DNA of 5,678 bases from Alphaproteobacteria bacterium (GTDB lineage Bacteria > Pseudomonadota > Alphaproteobacteria > Bin95): assembly GCA_022822125.1 (NCBI GenBank), contig JAJECF010000136.1, positions 1 to 5,678 of the forward strand, read 5' to 3'. Position 1 is the stretch's first letter. Each line of letters starts with the position of its first letter. The translations under genes and the position numbers were made by a program. Under the pieces are notes generated by a model. It was not told the origin of the DNA. It did not search any database and saw only the letters and a program-made list of their open reading frames with translations. Below are positions 1 to 5,678 of this stretch, piece after piece.

Positions 1-392
1 TTCTGGACCAGGGCGAGGCTGGAGACAATGTGGGGGTTTTGCTTCGTGGTACGAAGCGTGACGATGTAGAGCGCGGTCAGGTTCTGGCGCGTCCTGGTTC
101 GATCCGCCCGCACACGAAGTTCCGTTGCGAGTGTTATGTTCTGACGAAGGACGAGGGTGGTCGTCACACGCCGTTTTTCTCGAACTACCGGCCTCAGTTT
201 TACTTCCGGACGACGGATGTGACGGGGACGGTTGAGTTGCCGGAGGGGGTAGAGATGGTTCTGCCTGGAGACAACATCTCGATGGGAGTGAACCTGATAG
301 CGCCGATAGCGATGGACGAGGGGTTGCGGTTTGCGATCCGTGAAGGCGGGCGCACCGTCGGCGCCGGCGTCGTCGCCTCCATCGACGACTGA
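1..392 (+). CDS. tuf: Elongation factor Tu, C-terminal part (5' end outside window)
   Basis: EF-Tu is the GTPase that delivers aminoacyl-tRNA to the ribosomal A site. The window begins inside the gene. The frame whose first full codon is at base 3 reads [16 protein letters not shown] through to the TGA at 390-392, giving 129 residues. The first ~33 residues are the end of domain II ([22 protein letters not shown]). The rest is domain III, with the family strings [26 protein letters not shown] and [17 protein letters not shown]. The GTPase domain is not in view. The tail reads VVASIDD, more acidic than the usual VVAKxx-type ending. Codon use up to about base 341 (ACG for every Thr, many CGT/GGT/GTT, two ATA) differs from the genes downstream, then turns to C-ending codons for the last 16 residues. 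In this gene order the copy is probably one of two tuf genes; that is inference. Confidence 0.97.
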   Translation, partial: LDQGEAGDNVGVLLRGTKRDDVERGQVLARPGSIRPHTKFRCECYVLTKDEGGRHTPFFSNYRPQFYFRTTDVTGTVELPEGVEMVLPGDNISMGVNLIAPIAMDEGLRFAIREGGRTVGAGVVASIDD

Positions 393-419
393 GGCGTCGA
401 CGCCTCGAACGACGACTGA
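366..419 (+). repeat. 27-bp imperfect tandem duplication of the tuf tail and stop codon
   Basis: Bases 366-392 encode GVVASIDD followed by TGA. Bases 393-419 continue in the same frame and would encode GVDASNDD followed by TGA. By direct comparison the units match at 24 of 27 positions; the differences are T to A, C to G and T to A. The second copy lies after the first stop, so it is untranslated unless the stop is read through. The first copy resembles EF-Tu family endings more closely, so it is probably the parental unit. No third copy is visible on either side. Confidence 0.85.
391..406. other. 16-bp perfect palindrome at the tuf stop codon
   Basis: GAGGCGTCGACGCCTC is its own reverse complement. 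As RNA it can form a 6-bp GAGGCG/CGCCUC stem with a UCGA loop. It lies across the junction of the duplicated tuf tail and includes the last two bases of the stop codon. No T-run follows, so it does not meet the pattern of an intrinsic terminator. It may protect or mark the 3' end of tuf mRNA before tRNA processing, or may simply be a by-product of the duplication. Confidence 0.6.
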
Positions 420-455
420 AACGCGAAGGGCCGCGAAGACGCCATGGATCTCAGT

Positions 456-531
456 AGGAGCATAGCTCAATTGGTAGAGCACCGGTCTCCAAAACCGGGG
501 GTTGCGGGTTCGAGTCCTGCTGCTCCTGCCA
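456..531 (+). tRNA. trpT: tRNA-Trp, anticodon CCA
   Basis: The 76-nt sequence folds as a full cloverleaf. The 7-bp acceptor stem is AGGAGCA (456-462) with TGCTCCT (521-527). The D stem is GCTC/GAGC (465-468, 477-480). The anticodon stem is CCGGT/ACCGG (482-486, 494-498) around loop CTCCAAA, giving anticodon CCA at 489-491, which reads UGG. The variable loop is 499-503. The T stem is GCGGG/CCTGC with one G-T pair and loop TTCGAGT. The discriminator base is G528, and CCA is encoded at 529-531. The core closely resembles E. coli tRNA-Trp. It sits between tuf and secE, a placement typical of this cluster, and was probably cut from a longer transcript. Confidence 0.98.
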
Positions 532-533
532 TC

Positions 534-538
534 TGAGG
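534..538 (+). promoter_or_regulatory. Ribosome binding site of secE
   Basis: TGAGG ends 5 nt before the secE ATG and starts 2 nt after the tRNA CCA end. It supports the start at 544. Because only 12 nt separate the tRNA from the start codon, cleavage at the tRNA 3' end would leave a very short secE leader that just keeps this site. Confidence 0.55.
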
Positions 539-543
539 CTGTC

Positions 544-741
544 ATGGCGCGAACGACTCCCGGCGCTTTCATCCGCCAGGTCCGCCAGGAAGCGGCGAAG
601 GTCACCTGGCCGACGCGCAAGGAAACCGGCGTTTCCACGGCCATGGTGTTCGTCATGGTGGCGCTGGCGGCGCTGTTCTTCTTCGTCGTGGACCAGGCGC
701 TGGCCTGGGTCGTGCGCGTCGTTCTCGGACTCGGAGGCTAG
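544..741 (+). CDS. secE: Preprotein translocase subunit SecE
   Basis: SecE is the small essential subunit that clamps SecY in the inner-membrane SecYEG channel. The product has 65 residues, the usual size for the short single-span form found in most bacteria; E. coli SecE has three spans and about 127 residues. Residues 7-28 form the amphipathic cytoplasmic helix and carry the family motif (FIRQVRQEAAKVTWPTRKE). Residues 31-50 are a strongly hydrophobic membrane helix (MVFVMVALAALFFFVV), followed by a short glycine-rich tail. The ATG at 544 puts the motif at the expected distance from the N-terminus; in-frame starts further upstream lie inside the tRNA. The gene is 4 nt from nusG, and its last codons contain the nusG ribosome binding site, so the two are probably translated in a coupled way. 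Confidence 0.96.
   Translation: MARTTPGAFIRQVRQEAAKVTWPTRKETGVSTAMVFVMVALAALFFFVVDQALAWVVRVVLGLGG
733..737 (+). promoter_or_regulatory. Ribosome binding site fixing the GTG start of nusG
   Basis: GGAGG lies inside the two final Gly codons of secE and ends 8 nt before GTG 746. No in-frame ATG sits nearby, and the GTG yields the N-terminus expected of NusG ([13 protein letters not shown]). Confidence 0.8.
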
Positions 742-745
742 GGTT

Positions 746-1321
746 GTGACCGCGCGCTGGTATGTCATCCATGTCCATTCGGGCTCCGAGCAGAAAGTCG
801 CCACGGCGATCCGCGAACAGGCGGACCGGCAGGGCGTGGGCGCGTTGATCGAGGACGTCAGCGTGCCCATGGAAAAGGTCGCCGAGATCCGGCGCGGACG
901 GCGCGTGACCGGGGAGCGCAAATTCTTCCCCGGTTATGTGCTTATCAAGATGGAGACCCAGCAGGGCGTCGGGCCGTCCGATCATGGCGGCAGCCGGCCG
1001 GACGACCGCGTGTGGCACCTGGTCAAGAACACGCCGAAAGTCACGGGCTTTCTCGGCGGCGGCGGCAACCGGCCGATCCCGATATCCGAGCCCGAGGCCA
1101 ACCGTATCCTCTACCAGGTGACCGAAGGGGTCGAGCGCCCGCGCCCGTCGGTGATCTACGATATCGGCGAGCAGGTCCGGGTCTCGGACGGCCCGTTCAC
1201 CTCCTTCACCGGCGTGGTGGAGGATATCGATGAGGAGCGCGCGCGGCTCAAGGTTTCGGTGTCGATTTTCGGGCGCGCAACGCCCGTCGATCTCGAATAC
1301 TCGCAAGTGGAAAAAACCTGA
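746..1321 (+). CDS. nusG: Transcription termination/antitermination factor NusG
   Basis: NusG binds RNA polymerase through its N-terminal NGN domain. It uses its C-terminal KOW domain to contact Rho or ribosomal protein S10 (NusE), acting in elongation, Rho-dependent termination and transcription-translation coupling. The product has 191 residues from a GTG start. The NGN domain covers about residues 3-130, with [11 protein letters not shown], the [12 protein letters not shown] strand (59-69), and [15 protein letters not shown] (90-104). The KOW domain covers about 138-190 ([25 protein letters not shown], then [16 protein letters not shown]). Between KM and WHL there are 20 residues (70-89, rich in Gly, Asp, Ser and Pro), where E. 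coli NusG has about 6; this is a flexible-looking insertion. secE is 4 nt upstream. An 88-nt spacer separates nusG from rplK, allowing independent control of the ribosomal genes. Confidence 0.97.
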   Translation: MTARWYVIHVHSGSEQKVATAIREQADRQGVGALIEDVSVPMEKVAEIRRGRRVTGERKFFPGYVLIKMETQQGVGPSDHGGSRPDDRVWHLVKNTPKVTGFLGGGGNRPIPISEPEANRILYQVTEGVERPRPSVIYDIGEQVRVSDGPFTSFTGVVEDIDEERARLKVSVSIFGRATPVDLEYSQVEKT

Positions 1322-1343
1322 CCGCAAACAGCAACGAGGCAAG

Positions 1344-1392
1344 GGCGGAAGGCCGACCCCGGCCGTAACCGCCGGCGGGCGGCAGCGCCGCC
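1344..1392 (+). promoter_or_regulatory. Foldable nusG-rplK leader, candidate L1 autoregulatory site
   Basis: Two RNA structures can be drawn by hand in the 88-nt spacer. The first has an outer 5-bp helix (1344-1348 with 1369-1373), an uneven internal loop (AA opposite GTAA) and an inner 4-bp GGCC helix (1351-1354 with 1361-1364). The second is a 6-bp GGCGGC/GCCGCC hairpin (1378-1383 with 1387-1392) ending 6 nt before the rplK ribosome binding site. L1 is known to repress rplKA translation by binding a stem with an asymmetric internal loop near the rplK start. The position and topology fit, but the specific L1-contact bases were not verified, and GC-rich DNA folds easily by chance. Confidence 0.35.
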
Positions 1393-1409
1393 GCATCTGG
1401 GGAGCCGAA

Positions 1410-1841
1410 ATGGCAAAGAAAATCAGCGGCTATATCAAGCTGCAGGTTCCGGCGGGCCAAGCCACGCCGCAGCCGCCGATCGGTCCGGTGCTGGGACAGC
1501 GCGGACTGAACATCATGGAGTTCTGCAAGGCGTTCAATGCCGCAACGCAGGCCCAGGAACAGGGCATGCCGATTCCGACGGTCATCACCGTCTATGCGGA
1601 CAAGTCCTTCAGCTTCACGATGAAGACGCCGCCGGCGAGTTTCCTGCTGCGGCGCGCGGCGGGGCTCGACAAGGGCGGCCAGACGCCCGGCAGGGAAACC
1701 GCGGGCCAGGTAACGCGCGCGCAGCTCCGTGAGATCGCGGAGACGAAGATGGAAGACCTGAACGCCAACGACCTCGACGCCGCCGTCGCCATGCTCGCGG
1801 GCTCCGCCCGGTCCATGGGCCTCGAAGTGACGGAGGGCTGA
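1410..1841 (+). CDS. rplK: 50S ribosomal protein L11
   Basis: L11 binds 23S rRNA in the GTPase-associated centre, where it assists factor binding and stringent-response activation of RelA. The product has 143 residues, the usual length. The N-terminal domain (about 1-70) carries [14 protein letters not shown], the Pro-rich [17 protein letters not shown] segment (about 22-38) and KAFNAAT. The C-terminal RNA-binding domain (about 75-143) carries KTPPASFLL, the GGQTPG loop, [23 protein letters not shown] and the terminal [10 protein letters not shown] signature. The start is ATG 1410, with GGGGAG at 1399-1404 ending 5 nt before it; the open frame continues upstream, but only as a shadow of nusG and the spacer. 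rplA begins 4 nt after the stop, and its ribosome binding site GGAGGG (1832-1837) lies inside the last rplK codons, suggesting coupled translation. Confidence 0.98.
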   Translation: MAKKISGYIKLQVPAGQATPQPPIGPVLGQRGLNIMEFCKAFNAATQAQEQGMPIPTVITVYADKSFSFTMKTPPASFLLRRAAGLDKGGQTPGRETAGQVTRAQLREIAETKMEDLNANDLDAAVAMLAGSARSMGLEVTEG

Positions 1842-1845
1842 CGCC

Positions 1846-2550
1846 ATGGCGAGCCGCAAGGGCAAGCGCATGCGCGCCGTCTGGGACGGCGTCGACCGCA
1901 CGGTCGAGCACGAGCTTTCCGAAGCCGTGCGCCTGGTCCGGGAGTGCGCCCGCGCCAAATTCGACGAAACGGTCGATATTTCGATCAATCTCGGGGTGGA
2001 CCCGCGCCATGCGGACCAGATGGTGCGCGGCGTTTGCGACCTGCCTCACGGCACCGGCAAGCCGGTGCGGGTGGCGGTATTCGCGCGCGGCGCCAAGGCC
2101 GACGAAGCCCGCGAGGCGGGCGCCGATGTGGTGGGCGCAGAAGACCTGGCGGAGACGATCAGCGGCGGCAAGATCGCCTTCGACCGCGCCGTCGCCACGC
2201 CGGACACCATGCCGGTCGTGGGCCGGCTCGGGCGGATCCTCGGCCCCCGCGGCCTGATGCCGAACCCGCGCCTCGGCACTGTGACCATGGATGTGGCGGA
2301 GGCGGTTCGCGCCGCCAAGGGCGGGCAGGTGCAATTCCGGGTCGAGCGGGCCGGAATCGTGCATGCCGGCATCGGCAAGGCGAGCTTCGAGCAGGAGGCG
2401 CTGGAAGGCAATGCCCGCGCCTTCTTCGACGCCATACTGCGCGCCAAGCCCACCGGCGCCAAGGGAACCTATATCAGGCGCGTCACGCTGAGCTCCACCA
2501 TGGGGCCGGGCGTGCGCGTGGATGCAAGCGCTCTCGGCGGGGCGGGCTGA
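1846..2550 (+). CDS. rplA: 50S ribosomal protein L1
   Basis: L1 forms the mobile L1 stalk that helps move deacylated tRNA out of the E site. In bacteria it also represses its own operon by binding the rplK leader. The product has 234 residues, the same length as E. coli L1. Domain I is built from both chain ends: N-terminal [13 protein letters not shown], then [38 protein letters not shown], and the C-terminal part with GKASF and [27 protein letters not shown]. Domain II occupies about 68-158, with the family signature [22 protein letters not shown] at about 125-146. It starts 4 nt after rplK with GGAGGG 8 nt ahead of the ATG. A 203-nt structured leader follows before rplJ. Confidence 0.98.
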   Translation: MASRKGKRMRAVWDGVDRTVEHELSEAVRLVRECARAKFDETVDISINLGVDPRHADQMVRGVCDLPHGTGKPVRVAVFARGAKADEAREAGADVVGAEDLAETISGGKIAFDRAVATPDTMPVVGRLGRILGPRGLMPNPRLGTVTMDVAEAVRAAKGGQVQFRVERAGIVHAGIGKASFEQEALEGNARAFFDAILRAKPTGAKGTYIRRVTLSSTMGPGVRVDASALGGAG

Positions 2551-2753
2551 ACCGCGCGCCGCCGAAAGAAACCTGTCCGAGACCGTCGGCGTCCGCGCCT
2601 GCAGCGCAGGCCGGACCTAAAGCGCAAGCGCCGGCGCGAGACGGGAGGAAGACGCCGGGCGACCGGCGTCCGCTTCCGGGACAGGGTCCGACGCCGCCCG
2701 CAAGGGCGGTCAACACCAACCGGGGCCGCAGCCCCACCCAGGAGAGGACCCCT
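2551..2753 (+). promoter_or_regulatory. Structured leader of rplJL, candidate L10 leader RNA
   Basis: This 203-nt gap contains four strong hairpins by hand folding. (1) 2591-2616: 11 bp with one bulged C (2596) and an AGC loop. (2) 2647-2677: a perfect 8-bp stem GACGCCGG/CCGGCGTC closed by a GCGA tetraloop, extended by GGAA/TTCC beyond a 3-nt bulge (2671-2673). (3) 2694-2709: a 6-bp stem CCGCCC/GGGCGG closed by a GCAA tetraloop. (4) 2722-2735: a 5-bp GGGGC/GCCCC stem only 5 nt before the ribosome binding site. In other bacteria the L10-L12 complex represses rplJL by binding a leader here that contains a kink-turn. I see a 3-nt bulge but not the tandem G-A pairs of a standard kink-turn. No convincing promoter is visible. 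Confidence 0.5.
2740..2747 (+). promoter_or_regulatory. Ribosome binding site supporting the TTG start of rplJ
   Basis: AGGAGAGG lies 6 nt before TTG 2754 (9 nt if only its AGGAG half pairs). The next in-frame ATG, at 2790, has no comparable site and would remove the first 12 residues, including the conserved KKQKEELV helix start. Confidence 0.75.
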
Positions 2754-3281
2754 TTGCTCAAGAAGCAGAAAGAGGAATTGGTCCGGAACATGACCGAGAG
2801 CTTCGGCGCCGCCGAACTCATGGTTGTGACCCGGCATTCCGGACTGACGGTGGCCGAAATGACCGACCTGCGCCGGCGCATGCGCGCGGCGGGGGCGAAT
2901 TTCCGGGTCACCAAGAACCGGCTGGCGAAGCGCGCGCTGGAAAAGACGTCATTCGCCGATATTCAGTCCCTGTTCTCCGGCCCCACGGCGGTCGCGTTCT
3001 CGACCGATCCGGTGGCGGCGGCCAAGGTGGCCGTCGATTACGCCAATGAGAACGACAAGCTCTCCGTGCTGGGCGGCATGCTCGGCGCCGAGACGCTGGA
3101 CGAGACCGGGGTGGAGGCGCTCGCGAAACTTCCGTCGCTCGACGAGCTGCGCGGAGGGATCGTGGGGCTGCTGCAGGCGCCGGGGAGCAAGATTGCACGC
3201 CTGCTGACAGAACCCGGCGCGCAGCTTGCGCGCGTCTTCTCCGCCTTCGGCGACGCGGGCGAACCGCCCGCCGCCGGCTGA
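2754..3281 (+). CDS. rplJ: 50S ribosomal protein L10
   Basis: L10 anchors the L7/L12 stalk to 23S rRNA next to L11 and represses its own mRNA. From TTG 2754 the product has 175 residues, within the usual 165-180. The N-terminal rRNA/L11-binding domain covers about 1-130, with KQKEELVRNMTESF, VVTRHSGLTVAEMTDLRRRMR (24-44), RVTKNRLAKRALE (51-63), FSGPTAVAFSTDPVAAAKVAVDYA and the LPSLDELR signature (126-133). The C-terminal helix (about 137-166, IVGLLQAPGSKIARLLTEPGAQLARVFSAFG) is the part that binds L12 dimers. The repeated hydrophobic pattern could seat several dimers, but the number cannot be read with confidence here. The frame is open far upstream to 1944, but that stretch is a shadow of rplA and the leader. 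rplL begins 42 nt after the stop. Confidence 0.97.
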   Translation: MLKKQKEELVRNMTESFGAAELMVVTRHSGLTVAEMTDLRRRMRAAGANFRVTKNRLAKRALEKTSFADIQSLFSGPTAVAFSTDPVAAAKVAVDYANENDKLSVLGGMLGAETLDETGVEALAKLPSLDELRGGIVGLLQAPGSKIARLLTEPGAQLARVFSAFGDAGEPPAAG

Positions 3282-3323
3282 CCCAGGAACGAACCGGAAA
3301 GCGAATCCAGGAGCAAAAAACAG

Positions 3324-3698
3324 ATGGCCGATTTGCAGAAACTCGTCGACGAACTTTCGGAACTGACCGTCATCCAGGCGGCCGAATTGTCGAAGATGCT
3401 CGAAGAGAAGTGGGGCGTGTCCGCTGCCGCCCCGGTCGCGGTCGCCGCCGTGGCGAACGGCGAAGCCGCCGCTGCGGTTGAGGAGCAGACCGAATTCGAT
3501 GTCATCCTGGCGTCCTTCGGCGACAAGAAGATCAATGTGATCAAGGAAGTCCGCGCCATTACCGGCCTTGGCCTGAAGGAAGCCAAGGAACTGGTCGAAT
3601 CCGCGCCGAAGCCCGTCAAGGAAGCCGTGGGCAAGGACGAGGGCGAGGAGTTGAAGGCGAAGCTCGAGGGAGCGGGCGCGACGGTCGAACTGAAATAG
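3324..3698 (+). CDS. rplL: 50S ribosomal protein L7/L12
   Basis: L7/L12 is the multicopy stalk protein that recruits and stimulates translation GTPases such as EF-Tu and EF-G. The product has 124 residues, a typical length. Residues 1-31 are the dimerisation and L10-binding domain ([31 protein letters not shown]). Residues 32-52 are the Ala/Val-rich flexible hinge ([20 protein letters not shown]). Residues 53-124 are the factor-binding C-terminal domain, with [21 protein letters not shown] and [17 protein letters not shown] at 3309-3313 ends 10 nt before the ATG. L12 is needed in several copies per L10, so strong translation is expected. It shares the rplJ leader as its control region, and the rpoB spacer follows it. 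Confidence 0.98.
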   Translation: MADLQKLVDELSELTVIQAAELSKMLEEKWGVSAAAPVAVAAVANGEAAAAVEEQTEFDVILASFGDKKINVIKEVRAITGLGLKEAKELVESAPKPVKEAVGKDEGEELKAKLEGAGATVELK

Positions 3699-3722
3699 CC
3701 GGTTGGCAGGCCGGATGGACAA

Positions 3723-3741
3723 CGGCCCGGGCTCCGGGCTG
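3723..3741 (+). other. Hairpin after rplL
   Basis: Bases 3723-3730 pair with 3734-3741 (CGGCCCGG with CCGGGCTG, one G-T pair) around a GCT loop, giving 8 pairs. It starts 24 nt after the rplL stop and is followed by AAAATCGG rather than a T-run, so it is not a classic intrinsic terminator. It may be an mRNA stability or processing element between the abundant rplL message and rpoB. Confidence 0.5.
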
Positions 3742-3800
3742 AAAATCGGAGACGGACGCCGCTGCGTGCCCGGAATGCGGGCGCGCGGCTCCGTCGCCGT

Positions 3801-3831
3801 TTGCCATTTTTGCGCCGCAACCCAGTTAAAC
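3801..3831 (+). promoter_or_regulatory. Possible weak promoter or attenuator in the rplL-rpoB spacer
   Basis: The most AT-rich stretch of the window lies at about 3800-3840. TTGCCA (3801-3806) matches five of six bases of the -35 consensus. TTAAAC (3826-3831) is a poor -10 box at a 19-nt spacing, so a sigma-70 promoter is only weakly supported. The same stretch can be read as an attenuator: a short CGGC/GCCG stem (3786-3789 with 3796-3799) followed by TTTGCCATTTTT. The two readings cannot be separated from sequence alone. Confidence 0.25.
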
Positions 3832-3842
3832 AATGATCTTGC

Positions 3843-3861
3843 CGCCGGCCCACCGCCGGCG
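3843..3861 (+). other. Hairpin in the rpoB leader
   Basis: CGCCGGC (3843-3849) pairs with GCCGGCG (3855-3861) around a CCACC loop, giving a 7-bp stem that ends 20 nt before the rpoB ATG. An alternative fold pairs CCAC (3850-3853) with GTGG (3861-3864). It lies just ahead of the weak GGGA (3868-3871) ribosome binding sequence and could influence rpoB translation; that is inference. Confidence 0.45.
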
Positions 3862-3881
3862 TGGAACGGGATGGATCGGAC

Positions 3882-5678
<1,797 letters not shown>

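Noticed and set aside
422..438. CGCGAAG repeated at 10-nt spacing before tRNA-Trp
   Set aside because: Two 7-mers in GC-rich DNA are easily due to chance, and no further copies are seen.
407..455. Intrinsic terminator between tuf and tRNA-Trp
   Set aside because: The palindrome at 391-406 has no T-run after it, so termination cannot be supported from sequence.
444..536. Small + strand open frame starting at ATG 444
   Set aside because: It runs straight through the tRNA-Trp gene, whose cloverleaf explains the sequence.
502..543. Upstream in-frame starts for secE
   Set aside because: They lie within the tRNA. The ATG at 544 has its own ribosome binding site and gives the expected SecE N-terminus.
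2551..2740. Sigma-70 promoter ahead of rplJ
   Set aside because: No pair of -35/-10 like hexamers at acceptable spacing was found in this GC-rich leader.
1944..2753. Long in-frame N-terminal extension of rplJ
   Set aside because: The frame is open only because it shadows rplA and a stop-free GC-rich leader. The extension is Arg/Pro/Gly-rich and unlike L10, and a ribosome binding site supports TTG 2754.

Overview
This window is a piece of the classic bacterial translation/transcription supercluster: 3' end of tuf, tRNA-Trp, secE, nusG, rplK, rplA, rplJ, rplL and the 5' part of rpoB. All genes lie on the + strand. The DNA is GC-rich, with mostly C or G in third codon positions. The gene order tuf-trpT-secE-nusG, the L10 and L12 sequences, and the RpoB spellings [10 protein letters not shown] and [17 protein letters not shown] suggest an alphaproteobacterium, perhaps Rhodospirillales-like. 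That placement is from remembered family sequences, not a search.

Layout: 1-392 is the EF-Tu C-terminus (end of domain II plus domain III). 393-455 is a short spacer that begins with a near-copy of the last nine tuf codons. 456-531 is tRNA-Trp(CCA), with its CCA end encoded. secE follows 12 nt later (544-741), and nusG (746-1321, GTG start) 4 nt after that. An 88-nt spacer with foldable RNA precedes rplK (1410-1841), and rplA follows 4 nt later (1846-2550). A 203-nt leader with several strong hairpins precedes rplJ (2754-3281, TTG start). rplL is at 3324-3698. A 183-nt spacer with hairpins and the window's most AT-rich stretch precedes rpoB (3882 to the window edge, 599 codons seen).

How the genes work together: EF-Tu and tRNA-Trp serve elongation. 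SecE is a core subunit of the Sec translocon. NusG is the RNA polymerase processivity and coupling factor. L11, L1, L10 and L12 build the L1 stalk and the GTPase-associated stalk of the 50S subunit, and RpoB is the beta subunit of RNA polymerase. The three longest spacers sit where this operon family is known to be regulated (L1 acting before rplK, L10-L12 before rplJ, attenuation or processing before rpoB).

I see no mobile element, CRISPR array, defence system or unknown gene. This is a housekeeping region. The points worth a second look are a sharp codon-use break near the end of tuf, a 27-bp imperfect tandem duplication of the tuf tail including its stop codon, an extra segment in the NusG N-terminal domain, and the structured leaders before rplK, rplJ and rpoB.
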